Positions 10,467 to 22,989 of a DNA stretch of 64,000 nucleotides are shown here, piece after piece (positions within the stretch are counted from its first letter, which is position 1; each line of letters begins with the position of its first letter). The translations under genes and the position numbers were made by a program. A model generated the notes under the pieces. It was not told where the DNA came from and did not search any database. It was given only the letters and a program-made list of their open reading frames with translations. Location of the stretch: positions 298,644,689 through 298,708,688 of the forward strand of contig JBOZIK010000001.1 of assembly GCA_051453625.1 (NCBI GenBank), in the 5' to 3' direction. This DNA is from Welwitschia mirabilis. Its lineage: Eukaryota > Gnetophyta > Gnetopsida > Welwitschiales.

Positions 10467-11430
10467 GTGACATTAAGGGCTTTCTTCCCTTTGATTTTGG
10501 CTTTTTGTATGCTGGCACATTCCACTAATATGTGTCCGAAGCCCTTGCAGTTAAAGAATTATAAAGGTTTCTTGTTTCTACTAAAGTTATTAAAAGAATT
10601 TTTCTCCTCAAATGACTTCTCATTTGCATCAAATCATATTTTATCAAGATTTTTTTGTTTTCTTAGAAATCTTCTGAAATTTCTAGCTAAAAAGACTAAG
10701 TCCTCATCATCTTCTTCATTGATGTAACTTTCTTTACATTGACTTAAATATTTCAAAGCAATATTATTTGTCTTAGGTTTCTTATCATCTATAATGGAAG
10801 ATTCATATGCAATCAATCATCTCTTGAGATTATCTAAACTCATGGTATCTAGGTTTTTTCTCTCTTCTATCATAGTAATCTTAGGTCTGAAATGCTTGGA
10901 TAAGATTCTCATAATTTTTCACATAACTCTTTATTCTAGAATATTTTTTTCTAAGACCTCATATTGTATCCACAATGTATATAACCTTGGTATTGTATTC
11001 TATGATAGATTCCTAATCTTCCATTCTAATATTCTTGAATTGAGTTATTAAGAAATATAACTTGGAATTTTTCATAATATTCATACCTTCATGAGTGATC
11101 TCAAGGGTATCCCAGATTTCCTTTGTAGAGAAACACTAAAATACTCAGTTGAAATCCTCTAGACTAAGGATAGAAATGAGTGCATTTATTGCTTTTGCAT
11201 TGAGCCTTATTTCCTTCTTCCATTCATCAGACAAACCTGCTAATGGAATAGTTGGTTTGAAGTAACTGCATACAATACTATCCCAGATATTTAAATCAAG
11301 AGATTTTAGAAAAATTATTATTTGTCTTCCAAAAGAATAGGTTAATCCATTAAAATAAGGTAGCCTTGATATTGAATGGCCTTCATCAGTGATAGGTCCC
11401 ACTAGATCACTCAAAGTACTAAAGCTCTAT
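10467..11430 (-). pseudogene. Copia-2 gag with zinc knuckle
   Basis: The N-terminal part (11145-11414) is an open frame of 89 codons with HSISRLPYFNGLTYSFGR, IIIFLKSLDLNIWDSIVC and KEIRLNAKAINALISILS, the classic copia Gag start (FNG-NYS-WK...IKSID-E-WD...KAMNAL). The acidic C-terminal part appears at 10634-10816 (YINEEDDEDLVFLARNFRRF). The zinc knuckle is at 10517-10558, reading FNCKGFGHILVECA: the first cysteine is F, the other ligands are kept. Between these blocks the frame is broken. This is one of the better-kept parts of the element. Confidence 0.8.
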
Positions 11431-11443
11431 CAAGAGTAACCTT

Positions 11444-11455
11444 TCTCTTATACCA
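11444..11455 (-). promoter_or_regulatory. Copia-2 primer-binding site
   Basis: The minus strand reads TGGTATAAGAGA just inside the 5' LTR end (CTAGGAATTTTAAT), close to the plant copia primer site TGGTATCAGAGC. It recurs after the first gap at about 11755-11765 as part of the overlap copy. Confidence 0.65.
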
Positions 11456-11515
11456 ATTAAAATTCCTAGAGAGGAATGAATAGGAATAATGATCACTTTT
11501 AAATCCAATAATCAA

Positions 11516-11615
11516 NNNNNNNNNNNNNNNNNNNNNNNNNNNNNNNNNNNNNNNNNNNNNNNNNNNNNNNNNNNNNNNNNNNNNNNNNNNNNNNNNNNNN
11601 NNNNNNNNNNNNNNN
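11516..11615. other. Assembly gap 1 (100 N)
   Basis: The sequence after the gap restarts in Copia-2 gag: 11616-11835 repeats about 11300-11515, with several single-base differences, and then continues further into the LTR. Confidence 0.95.
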
Positions 11616-11765
11616 AGATTTTAGAAAAATTATTATTTATCTTCCAAAAAGAATAGGTTAACCCATTGAAATAAGGTATCCTTGATATTGAATGGCCTTC
11701 ATCAGTGATAGGTCCCATTAGATTACTCAGAGTAGTAAAGCTCTATCAAGAGTAACCTTTCTCTT
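11616..11765 (-). pseudogene. Second copy of the Copia-2 gag start (overlap copy)
   Basis: The minus strand reads MGPITDEGHSISRIPYFNGL and TYSFWK, the same Gag start as at 11300-11414; it keeps W where the first copy has G. It is cut off by the gap. This is probably the end of an overlapping contig rather than a separate gene fragment. Confidence 0.75.
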
Positions 11766-12007
11766 ATACTAATTAAACTTCCTAGAGAGGGATGAATAGG
11801 AATAATGATCACTTTTAAACCCAGAACTAAATTTTAAAATAAAATTAATCAAATTTGTAAATAAAAACTAATACTTAATAAAAATATCAAAAAAAAAAAA
11901 TCTATCCATAAGATTTATAGTGATTTGATAATGTGCCTACTTCACTCTTCAAGAAGAGAGAAGATGTCATCTTCCTTGGTTTCCTTTCTTCAACTGATGA
12001 TTTTTAG

Positions 12008-12107
12008 NNNNNNNNNNNNNNNNNNNNNNNNNNNNNNNNNNNNNNNNNNNNNNNNNNNNNNNNNNNNNNNNNNNNNNNNNNNNNNNNNNNNNNNNNNNNN
12101 NNNNNNN
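12008..12107. other. Assembly gap 2 (100 N)
   Basis: 12108-12287 repeats 11826-12007 of the Copia-2 LTR and then continues, so the pre-gap and post-gap sequences overlap by about 180 bases. Confidence 0.95.
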
Positions 12108-13286
12108 ACTACATTTTAAAATAAAATTAATTAGATTTGTAAATAAAAACTATACTTAATAAAAATAACAAAAAATAAAATTAATCTATCCATAAGATTT
12201 ATAGTGATTTGACAATGTGCCTACTTCACTCTTCAAGGAGGGACAAGATGTCATCTTCCTTGGTTTCCTTTCTTCAACTGATGATTTTTAGGCTGATCAT
12301 CAACTCCTATTATAATAGTGATGATTTTTTAGGCTTATCATCAACCTTACACATAATAGTGATTATTTTCTAGGCTTATCATTAACTCATGCACAAAAGT
12401 GATGATTTCCTAGGCTAATCATTAACCTCTAATACTTAAAGACTTTTAATGGATTAAACTTAATTACAAGAAGAATAGAAGAAAAATAAGATGTTCCTCG
12501 AGCATAGATGTAATAGTGTAGGATCTATCCAAATGAATACATAATATAGAATCACAAATATCAAATAGATCATCAATACTAGTTTGAGTTCTCTTAAGAA
12601 ATCTATATATTCATTTTGTATTTTGGTAACCCTATCAAGATAGGTTTTACCACTTTTAAAGAGAAGGGAAAAATAGTTGTTGAAGGGAAATCCTAAATAA
12701 TGATTATAATGAATTTCAATCTAATATTCCAATCAAATTCATATTTCCAATATGATTCAATGGCATGCTCAAAGAAAATAGCCATTGAAAATTATCACAC
12801 TTTTACCTGAAGAAGACTATTTTTTCCAATGATTAAAAGGAAGGACATCTGCCTTAAGAACTAGGAATGTTCTTACTCCTAGGGGAGTGAACATCCACCC
12901 TTAAGGTAGTGAAGATGTCCACACTACTAGAAGTATGAGGACATCACCCTAGAAAGGGATAGATATCTACACCTACCACAGGTGCTAACTAGGAAAAATC
13001 TAAATGGAGGGGGAACATATGACCTGATTAGAGTGGGGAAATTCACCATGGAGACCTGTTAATCATGTTTTCTACAAGGAGAGGGGATGTCTACCTTATT
13101 TGAGTGGGGACATCTAGGCCTAAGACATGTCACAAATACAAATTGCCTGTAAGTAGAGGAAACATCTACCCTATTTTATGTGGGAACATCCACATGCAAA
13201 AGCTGGCTTCTTAACATGACTATAACAAATGATGACCATCTTTTTGTTTGATTCTCATGTCTGTTGGCATCATTAAAATCTATACT

Positions 13287-13386
13287 NNNNNNNNNNNNNN
13301 NNNNNNNNNNNNNNNNNNNNNNNNNNNNNNNNNNNNNNNNNNNNNNNNNNNNNNNNNNNNNNNNNNNNNNNNNNNNNNNNNNNNNN
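13287..13386. other. Assembly gap 3 (100 N)
   Basis: 13387-14448 repeats about 12224-13286 of the LTR with a few percent difference; the pre-gap end (ATTAAAATCTATACT) matches 14433-14448. Confidence 0.95.
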
Positions 13387-14589
13387 CCACTCTTCAAGGA
13401 GAGACAAGATGTCATCTTCCTTGGTTTCCTTTCTTTAACTAATGATTTTTAGGCTGATCATCAACTCCTATTATAATAGTGATGATTTTTTAGGCTTATC
13501 ATCAATCTCAGACATAATAGTGATGATTTTATAGGGTTATCATTAACCTCATACACAAAAGTGATGATTTCCTAGGCTTATCATTAACCTCTAATACTTA
13601 AAGTCTTTTAATGGCTTAGACTCAATTACAAGAAGAATAGAAGAAAAATAAGATGTGCCTCGAGCATAGATGTAATAGTGTAGGATCTATTCAAATGAAT
13701 ACATAATATAGAATCACAAATAGCAAATATATCATTAAAGACTAGTTTGAGTTCTCTTAACAAGCCTATATATCCATTTTGTATTTTAGTAACCCTATCA
13801 AGATAGGTTTTACCACTTTTAAGAGAAGGGAAAAATAGTTGTTGAAGGAAAATCCTAAATAATGATTATAATGAATTTCAATCTAATATTCCAATCAAAT
13901 TCATATTTCCCAATATGATTGAATGACATGCTCAAAGAAAATAGCCATTGAAAATTATCACACTTTCATCTGAAGAAGACTATTTTTTTTCAATGGTTAA
14001 AAGGAAGGACATCTGCCTTAAGAACTAGGAATGTTCTTACTCCTAAGGGAGTGAATGTCCACCCTTAAGGTAGTAAAGATGTCCACACTACTAGAAGTAT
14101 AATGACATCACCCTAGAAAGGGAAGACATATGTGCCTGCCACAGGTGCTAACTAGGAAAAATCTGTATGGAGGGGGAACATATGACCTGATTGGAGTGGG
14201 GACATACACACTGAAGACCTATTAATCATGTTTTCTACAAGGAGAAGGGATGTCTGCCTTATTTGAATGGGGACATCTAGGCCTAAGACATGTCATAAAT
14301 ACAAATTGCCTACAAGTAGAGGAAACATCTACCCTATTTTATGTGGGGACATCCACATGTAAAAGTTGGCTTCTTAACATGACTGTGACAAATTATGACC
14401 ATCCTTTTGCTTCATTCTCATGTCTGTTGGCATCATTAAAACCTATACTTATAATTCCATGTATGTATGCATGTAATTCATACTCTTATTTAAGAATATA
14501 AAAATACTACCCTAAGGGGTAATTAGGATAGATCTATCTAAAGTCTATCTTTTAATTATTTTATCATTATATTTAAACTATTTTATATT

Positions 14590-15318
14590 CAATTCCAATT
14601 GTCTATGATCATGTTGATGGCTTGTCTCATCATGAGATCCTAAGCCTCTTTTTTCTCTTTTTAGGCATGAGGAAATAATTAATTTAGTAGGTATTTATCT
14701 TATCAATATTAATTATATTTTTATATGTTAAATTAATATTTATTTGAGTTACCACTAAAAATTAATATTTTGATGGTTCTTTAAAATTATCGCTAAAATA
14801 AAAAGAACTATTGCATTAATGTATACTCCTGGTTAAAACAAGCCATCACCTATTGAGTCATTATATGTGATTTAGATAAATTATTATAGTTGTAATGCTC
14901 TTTTACATCATTAAAATACCACCATGTATAAATATATAAACTAGGATAAAATATAGTAGTTTCACATATAAATACCATGTAATATACTAAAGCAAATGTA
15001 GGAATTATTATATAATTTCCATTTAAGACCCTTATTAAATATAATGGTTACTATCTAATCATAATGTAAGACCTTTATCAAATGTAGGGTTTATCATATA
15101 ACAACCATGTAATACCCTTATCAAATATAAAGGCTATTACATAACCATCATATATAATATCTAATTATAAAAAGGAGTTATATAATAACGATGGTTTATA
15201 GTTTTATTTAATATGAGCCTATCTACTAACCATAATATTTCATTTAGACATAATAGATAGGGATTATTAGTAACCATCATATTAAAAAATATAAAAAAAG
15301 TTTTTAATTTAACTACTA
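14590..15318. repeat. AT-rich degenerate repeat block, copy 1 (possible CACTA subterminal region)
   Basis: Contains roughly 44-bp imperfect units built on CCCTTATCAAATATAAGG and TATAACAACCATGTAATA (about 15020-15150). It also holds GTTACCACTAAAAATTAATA and TTTAAAATTATCGCTAAAA near 14750-14800, which look like CpG-depleted forms of the ACCGTCGCTAAAA-type subterminal repeats of plant CACTA (En/Spm) transposons. No CACTA terminus or transposase was found. Confidence 0.4.
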
Positions 15319-15396
15319 NNNNNNNNNNNNNNNNNNNNNNNNNNNNNNNNNNNNNNNNNNNNNNNNNNNNNNNNNNNNNNNNNNNNNNNNNNNNNN
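15319..15396. other. Assembly gap 4 (78 N)
   Basis: This is the only gap that is not 100 bases long. The 15397-16110 segment repeats 14590-15318 with about 15% difference by eye. Confidence 0.95.
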
Positions 15397-16110
15397 TTTC
15401 ATTTTCAATTTAGATTATCTTTGTCCATGATGATTGCTTATCTCATCATGAGAGCCTGAGCCTTTTTTTGTCTCTTTCTAGATATGAGAAAATAATTAAT
15501 TTAGTAGGAATTTACCTTATTAAGATTAATTATATGTTTATGTATTAAATTAATTTTTATTGAAATTAATGCTAGAAATTAATATTTTGATGGTGCTTTA
15601 AGACTATTTCTAAAATAAAAAGAATTATTGCATCCACCTATACTCATGGTTAAAACAAGCCACCACCTATCAAGTCATTGTATGTGATGTAGAAAAATTA
15701 TGATAGTTATACTGCACTTTAAAATCACTAAAATACCACCATGTATAAATACATAAAATAAGATTAAAAAATAATAGTTTAACATATAATGATGATGGAA
15801 CAACTAAAGCAAACATAGGCATTATTATATAACAGTCAGGTAAGACATTTATCAAATATAAGGATTATTATCTAACCATTTTGTAAGACCCTTATCAAAT
15901 GTAGGGCTTATCATATAACAACCATGTAATACCCTTATCAAATATAGGAGTTATCCCATAACCACCATATATAGTATCTAATTTTAAGTAAGGATTATAT
16001 AATAATCATGGTTTATAGTTTTATTTAATATGAGCCTATATAATAACCATACTATTTAATTTAGACATTAAAGACAGGGATTATTAGTAACCATCATATA
16101 AAAAGAATAT
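15397..16110. repeat. AT-rich degenerate repeat block, copy 2
   Basis: Aligns with 14590-15318 throughout, including the GGCATGAGGAAATAATTAATTTAG region, the GATGGTGCTTTAAGACTATTTC segment and the TATCAAATATAGG units. Differences are mainly substitutions with small indels. It then runs on into sequence absent from copy 1. Confidence 0.75.
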
Positions 16111-16854
16111 TAACTACTAAGTATATAGATGAAAGTTAATATATTCACCTCTATAAAAAGAAATATGCAATGTTTTTTTAAAACAAAATTGGATGCACAC
16201 TTGTATAAAAACTAGGATATAGTTGTATCTCTTATTTATTAAAGTCTAGAACTTGCAAACATTTTCTTCACTACTTAAATGTTCTATATGTTTTATTTGT
16301 ATTGCAAAATAATTTTTTAGAAAGTTTTAAAACCTTAAAGAAGTTAGTATGAATGGTAATTTTGTTTAGCATGAACTATTCATGTTTTTAAACTAACATG
16401 TTATCCCATTCTTGGTTTCATAAATAATTAAAAACGTTTCCAAATAATGTACTTTTCAAGGGTAGTTATTGATATCAAGAGTCTTGACTAAAATAATATA
16501 CAAATGAGGAATCCTAAAACACAATAAGATACCATGTTTCAAGTGGTTCAATAAGATAGAAATATCATATAGCCCTAGTAATAGATTTTATATAGCCACT
16601 AAATGAAAAAAAATTTATATGTTAACAATATAAACATATACATTCTTGTAATAAATGTAAGTCAAAATTGAATAATTACTAACTGGATAGCCATATACAT
16701 TGATGAGCATTGTATCATGTGCTAAGTCAACATATCTTTTTTATTCAATTTTAATAGATCTAGGTAAAGAATTAAGATGTTAATTTGATTATCGTTCTAT
16801 CCAAAATAATGTTTTTAGGCTTCATATCTTTATGGTAAAGGAAGTCTACTGATC
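16111..16854. other. AT-rich stretch, no gene seen
   Basis: No frame longer than a few dozen codons resembles a protein. No terminal repeats or RNA genes were recognised. Confidence 0.6.
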
Positions 16855-17330
16855 ATAATATGACGATTATTCTTTAACTATGACATATCTTTATCTTTAG
16901 TGGTGATTATTCTATAACTTTTGTATAAAGTCTATGATACCTTAGTCCATCCAACATTATGGTTATTTATTAAATATCATATATTTAAAATGGTTTAGCT
17001 GTTTGGGGTGCTTATGGGATAACTATTGTGTAAACTCTAGTTAGTAAAAATCAGTGGATATAATAACATATTTATTCCTTAACCATCATATATCTTTATT
17101 AAGATGGATTTTATATAATTTCCATATAAATATTAATATCTTAGTCCATTCTTACATGATGGTTATTCTTTAACTATTATATATCTAAAGTGATTTAGAT
17201 CTTTAGTGGTGGTTATTTTCTTATGTAACATCCACAATAAAAAAAATTACTAACCCAAATAATATGGTTTAGTTATTAAGTATCGTATATCTAAAATAGT
17301 CTTTAATAAATTCTTAGATATTTAATAAAT
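16855..17330. repeat. Imperfect tandem array of about 100-bp units
   Basis: About five units begin near 16859, 16961, 17065, 17155 and 17265. Shared pieces are ATGGTTATTCTTTAACTAT, CATATATCTAAAATGGTTTA, TCTTTAGTGGTGGTTATT and CTTAGTCCATYCAAC. The AGTGGTGGTTATT and AACCATCATAT motifs echo those at 14990-15300, so both blocks may belong to one decayed DNA element. Confidence 0.55.
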
Positions 17331-18900
17331 TTTTTGGTTTTTCCTAAAATATTACTCATGAGTGTTTGCATCACTAATGAATGCAATGTAATATGTAATG
17401 AGATTTATGATTTCTCTCTTCATTAATATAATTATAATTAATAGTTGATAGTTCATTTCAAATATTCTTTCTTATTTACCATTTAGATCTATTTCTTTAA
17501 TGCATTATCAGGATTTTGATGATTAATATGTTATGTTTATGAAATTATTCATTTTTTCTTAGTGTTTTATATATTTTATTATACTATAAAAATTCTAAAT
17601 TCATTGATTACATGATGTTTAGATTCTATATCTAATAGTTCATTGTTAATTTATGAATCTAATATGTATTTGATATACTATCTCTCACTTATCTTAGCAT
17701 TAATTTATAGAGTAACTTACGAATAATAACTCCTAATTAATAAGAATAAAAACTCTTTAAAATATTAATTCCCCTAATGTTATTTTAAATGATTCTTATT
17801 CAAATCAAAATTAAATATTATTTTGTATTTAATAAAATTTTTAGAGTTATGAATTTTCTTTGTATCCCTAAGAGAGAATGGTAATTATAATCACCTATAT
17901 TATAATAGAACACATTATTTTATACATTTAAGCCTATTAACTATACCTTAATTTATAGGGCACTACATTTAGAGATCCTGATCTATACCAAAAGTTAAAA
18001 CATAGGAGGTTCTTAACATTGTAGCTAAGGTTGTAAGAGATATTTTTTGACCATTTGAACTTATCTTTGTTCTTGATTTTTAGAACTGTCATTATTAAAA
18101 TTATAAAAACATTATCTATTTTATAGAAACTATTAGAATCAGAAACATAGTAATCTATATTTATAAACATTTTTATTATATCATATTTCTTGAATATCAC
18201 TTTTGATCAAGGTTCATTCTATTTGTTTTTTTCATTTAATTATGATAGAGATAACACATCTAAATTGTTTATTAAAAATTGTATATCTCATAATGTAATT
18301 TACTATGGACAAGTTAATCTACTCTGTGTTACATAAAATTTTAAATTCTAAAAGTGTTTTTATCATTTAATTTTTAGTAAATAGCATAATTCTATATTCT
18401 ATTAATGATTTACTTTTTATAGTGTAAAATTTATAAAGTTATCAAAAACTCTATGTGTTTTATTACTTTTATTATAATTTTCGTAAATTAGTCATCGTCT
18501 AGACTTTAAAACTATGTACTTGGTAATTTTTATTAATTTTTACTGGCAATTAGTATAAACAAATATTTATACTTATATTTAATCTTTTTCTCTCATGCAT
18601 TATTAGATCAAACTTTCTATTAGCTAACTTTATACAGAACTTGATGAAAAACATTTAAAATACTAAGCACTACTTGTAAATAACTTTAATAAATATTAAT
18701 CTAAATTTACATTTGAGACTATTAGAATATCAACTCAAAACCATATATAATTGCCTTTAACAAAATTTATCATATACAAAATTGATAAAGAAATTATATA
18801 TTATGGATTTCCTATGAGAACACTAAAAGCCTCATAGTAACCTAGGTATTTAGTAAGACTTTCATGGATGATTCTATTCTTACACATAAGTCATACTACA
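17331..18900. other. AT-rich stretch before the gypsy remnant, no gene seen
   Basis: Short frames only. From about 18484 this sequence recurs after 29716 as part of the 11-kb duplicated unit. It could hold the degraded 5' leader or LTR of the gypsy element, but no primer-binding site is recognisable. Confidence 0.5.
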
Positions 18901-19019
18901 TAAAAACTACCATCATTAATTGGTTGACTAAATTTCATAACATAAATTTTGATGATCCTTATTAATAGTTAGGAGAATTTAAATGTACCATATTAACTAT
19001 AATATATTAAAATAATGTA

Positions 19020-19700
19020 GTTAGAATGAAATTATTTTCCTTTCTATTAAAACAAAAAGCCGAATCTTGGCTACTCAACATAAAATATTGTTTAACTAGA
19101 GCATGAAGACATTTGAATAAAGAATTCTTGAAAAATTAAAAATTAAATTAATAAATACTTTATACCATACAAAAATAATAAATTAATATAAGAAATTATA
19201 GATCTCGAAAAATAAGATAATAAACCTTTCTATAATATACCTAAAAATTTAAGATATATTTATAAAGATGTTTTTAATATTGTTTTAAATCCTAAAGACT
19301 ATTGCATTTTCTCTATGAGAAGTTAACATTATGAAGTAGCAAAATTAATTAAGATGACGAGAAGTAGAACTTTCATATTTGAAGAACTAGATGAAGCTTA
19401 GGATACTTTAAAAATCATAGATGAAAGAAATAACAAATGAAAAACATCATCTAGAGCTAAACCTTTGGCTAATTGAGCTTACTTATCTAAATTCATATCA
19501 TGAGAAATGTGTAAAATAGATGAAGAAACAAATATGAATAAGATACCTAATATGACAGATAAATAATTAGAAGAACTTGAGCTCCCTAATTAAATAAGCC
19601 TAATAAGTCATTATATCTATATGTATATCTAGTAAATATAAAATGGATGAATGTTATTCTATCCCTAGTTATAGAGATATAATAGCTAAGAAAGTTCATA
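19020..19700 (+). pseudogene. Gypsy gag remnant, copy 1
   Basis: The plus strand reads MKLFSFLLKQKAESWLLNIK followed by HLNKEFLKN near 19026-19130, the LF-FSL-KAK-WL...FL-KF block of Ty3/gypsy Gag. Later, TFIFEELDEA near 19360-19400 fits the Gag block in which a PEEA-LLE sequence follows. It is riddled with stops. Copy 2 (30290-30700) is clearer and supports the call. Confidence 0.6.
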
Positions 19701-21059
19701 ATGTATAATCTAATTAACCCTTTTCTGGATGATGAAAATAGAAATAACTAGTTTTATCTAGAGATTCTTGTAATGTTAAAAACAAAAGCATCTTTAAAAA
19801 ATAAATAATCAACTTTATAAATGCTAAATTAACTTAAAAGCGAATCATTAGAATATCTTTTATAATATTTCACAGAAATTCATAGATTAAATAATAGTGA
19901 ATAAGCTTATCCACATTTAAATAAATCAAGTTCATTAATAACTAGAGTAAGGTATAAATACATTTTGTCAAATGACATACCACTTATTGTCTTATATTAA
20001 TGAATTTAAAAAAAAGTAATCTCCCATCTCAATCTAATTTCACCCTCAAAGGAGATAAATTAGTTAAAGGATAAGAAGGCATTAAGGGATTTAATACTAT
20101 ATTACTCAAAAGTGATATCTAAACAAATGGAGATATTTAGCCAGCTATGAAAAATCTACTTACATTTAATTTTTAAATTTTATAAACTTATAAATCTAAA
20201 AAGGATGAAAAATATTACATGAAAAGGTATTAACTTGAAAAAATATTAAAAGGCAAATTTCCTAGGCATGATACGCCTTTATAAAAGAAACATCTTGAAA
20301 ATGGATACCTAAAAATATTTAAGAAATTTAAAATTAACATTTTACTATTATATCTTATTAAATAAGTATCTCTGCATAAAAAATTCCTTAATGATATGTT
20401 AAAGGTAAAGAGAAAAATGAATCTAGAGAATAATTATTTCTTAGCTTAATAATTAAGTGTAATAGTTTAGCAAAAAATTCCATCAAAGTTTAAATTTCCT
20501 AGCTTGTCATGTGTTATAAGTAACAAGCAAATTGATAAAATGCCATATGTGTTATAAGAATGAATTGATTAAATTGATAAAAAAATAAGAATAAATTTTC
20601 AACGTATTGTAACTCAATTAAGATCCTTAAGAAAAAGTTAAAAGATGTCCTAGTACAAGTTGTAAGTTTTACTATCCAATTAACTTCATAGTTTTATTCA
20701 TGAAGCATAACCTAAAAGGATTCCTCCTTATCTTAGAAGGATCATCCTTATCCACCTCTAACTCTCTAATCAACTATAGAAATGAACTGGACAACTATCA
20801 TTAAAAAATATAAATACAAATTTGTAAGTTTTTAATGCCATGCAAAATAGCTATATAGATGACACAGAAAAATTAATTTAATTTTAGTTAATGAATATGA
20901 AAAGTTTTAAATCTTTTTTATTCTTAAGAGATCATGCAATTATGAGCCTTCTAAAGAATTACCACTAATGACACATAAGAATTTTAATCATGAACCATAT
21001 AAATTTAAAGGTAAATGTGAATATTTAATTTTTAAATTATAAATAAAAGCTTTTAGTAA

Positions 21060-22460
21060 AGATTGTAATTTAATTTTGAATTTAAAACTCTTTATAAAGA
21101 CTTGAAGTATGTATTTCTAGAATATAATAATTTTATCCTATACTCTGTTCTACAAAAGTATAAACATCTTAAGAATAAGCGTTAGTATTTAAGCTGAAAA
21201 AATATAAGAACCTTTTGAAATATACTATTTCTATATTAAAAGATATGAATCCTATTACATGTATTTAATTTCTTAAAAAAACATGTTAACCATAGTAAAA
21301 AATTTTAATGTACACATAATCCTTATATGAAAGAAGTAATAACAAAAGAAGTTCCTAAATTCCTAAATGTCAGTGTTATTTATTTGATTTCTTTCCTTTA
21401 AAATTTTTATGCATAAATGTATCCTTTAGTTTATATAATACCCCTACTAATTTTCAATGATGCATGATTAATATATTTTATAATATAAATAAAGAATTTG
21501 TAAAGGCTTTGATGAATAACATCTTTATTTTTAACTATATTTCAAGTCTTTTTTATATTATGTAAAACTTTTTCTTGCATACTCTAAGGAGTGAAAACTT
21601 GTTCTTAATTAGGAGAAATATTATTTTTTATTTATTAAAGTTATAACTCTAAAACATGTAAATTTGCAATGGGATAGATTTAAACTATACTAAAACTCAA
21701 CTTATCACACATCTTCCCTTTTCTTGAAGAATAAAGTACTTTACTTTATTTCTTGGATATGCTAAATAATATATGATATTCATTTAAGATTTTCTTAAAA
21801 TGTCAAAACGATTCTATAATTTTCTTATTAAGGATTCATCTTTGTTATACTCAAAATTTGTAAGACACCTTTAAAATAATAAAATTTCTTCTTAATTCAT
21901 CTTGTATATTATAACCTTCTAATTATTTACTTCATTTTGAATTACATTATGATGTAAGATAATATGTTGTGAAATCATCTTTAAGATAAATCAAGTATAA
22001 TAAACCACATTTTATTTACAATGAAGAAATGTATTACAAGGTTCTCAGCTGAATTACACAATAACTAAAAAGGAGATATTAGCAATATCTTTTACTTTAA
22101 AAGAAAAAAATCATATCCCACAGGTGCAAAGACCATTATTTTTACCAATTATTTTTTCTTAAGTATTTATTAAATAAGAAAGAATCAAAAGATAAGATAA
22201 ACAAATGGATCATAATTATACCAGAGATTTTGATCTTAAATTTAAATATAAGAAGAACTAAAAAAATGTCATTGCAAATTATTTCTATTATATTAAATCT
22301 TACTCATATTCTTGTTTATGCTCAATGCCTTAGTTGATACATTTCCTAACAAAAATCGTATAGCTTTATGAGAGAAGCCATCATATGTTGATATAACTAA
22401 TTATTTTATGTTATATTTTACATATTATAAATTATTAATTACACAAATATTAGATATGTT
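21060..22460 (+). pseudogene. Gypsy pol remnant (RT to integrase N-terminus), copy 1
   Basis: In order: LKTLYKDLKYVFLEYNN near 21090, the linker before RT in Athila-like elements; HIILI then KEVPKFLNVSVIYLIS near 21330-21390, the RT start; NTPTNFQ near 21450, matching NAPATFQ; KEFVKALMNNIFIFN near 21495, where the catalytic Y-x-DD has become LMNN; QLNYTITKKEILAISFTLK near 22050-22100, the RNase H block (A-YTTTEKELLA); and NVIANYF near 22270, matching NVVADHLSR just before integrase. The RT block between 21390 and 21430 is deleted relative to copy 2. LINE-A follows within the integrase region. Confidence 0.75.
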
Positions 22461-22989
22461 TATCTCCTAGAGAATTATACAATAATTTTTAATTTTTAAT
22501 TTTTACTATGAAGCTCTTTTTAATCAAAGATTATATGGGAGTTATTATTTAGTTTAAAAGGAAATAATGTCTCTATATTTTTATTCAAATAATGATAAAA
22601 ATATATATTATGCTATTTTAGATTATTAATATTTGTATAATTTTTTAAGTAACTAAATTTAAATTTTCATTTTTGTAATTTTTATAATAATACTATTTTA
22701 TCAAGATAAATATTTTTTTCTTAATAAAAGAAGTTAATAAATAGAATCTATTCAAATGTTTAGCTTAAGAACAAACCATTTTAAAGGTGAGCTAGAGCAA
22801 GAGGTGAGAGCTAGAATTCTAGAAGCATCAAGGATGGTAGGGGTGGTTTTGATTTGGAAGAGCTACAATGCATAAGGAAAATGATTTTAGCCAAGATGCA
22901 AATGATTAAGAAGGTTAGTTATATTATTTTTATTACTTAAAATTTATTTTATAAAAGGATGTAAGGAAGGATTATTTCCCTCAACATAG

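Larger units (their letters stand above)
5656..14453 (-). mobile_element. Copia-2: Ty1/copia retrotransposon with an extra ORF after pol
   Basis: From high to low coordinate the minus strand shows a 5' LTR (split by three N-gaps), primer site, gag, gag-pre-integrase, integrase core, short RT and RNase H C-terminal remnants, an extra ORF, a polypurine tract and a 3' LTR. The two LTRs share unique blocks, such as GATGAATAGGAATAATGATC near their inner or outer end and the GTGATGATTT-rich part. RT and RNase H are mostly deleted, so the element is defective. The bases flanking the two ends do not match as a target-site duplication, so the outer ends may be altered. Confidence 0.8.
11457..14453 (-). 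repeat. Copia-2 5' LTR, present as four overlapping pieces around three gaps
   Basis: Pieces are 11457-11515, 11771-12007, 12108-13286 and 13387-14453. Each later piece restarts inside the previous one, so together they cover one LTR equivalent to 5656-6836 with large overlaps. Pieces differ from each other by mostly C/T and G/A changes. The outer edge at 14453 reads TATAAGTATAGG on the minus strand, where the 3' LTR has TGTAAGTATA. Either several LTR copies really sit in tandem or the contigs overlap; the latter seems likelier. Confidence 0.7.

Noticed and set aside
10467-11051. Plus-strand open frames of 85-86 codons
   Set aside because: They are antisense to the Copia-2 gag, which has clear Gag motifs on the minus strand.
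5651-14458. Target-site duplication of Copia-2
   Set aside because: The five bases left of 5656 (ATACA) and right of 14453 (ATTCC) do not match, so no target-site duplication can be claimed.
14250-14501. Plus-strand open frame of 83 codons
   Set aside because: Lies in the Copia-2 5' LTR, repeated with breaks in the other LTR pieces; no protein resemblance.
17955-17970. CACTA terminus at CACTACATTT
   Set aside because: A lone five-base match without an inverted partner or target-site duplication is not evidence in AT-rich DNA.
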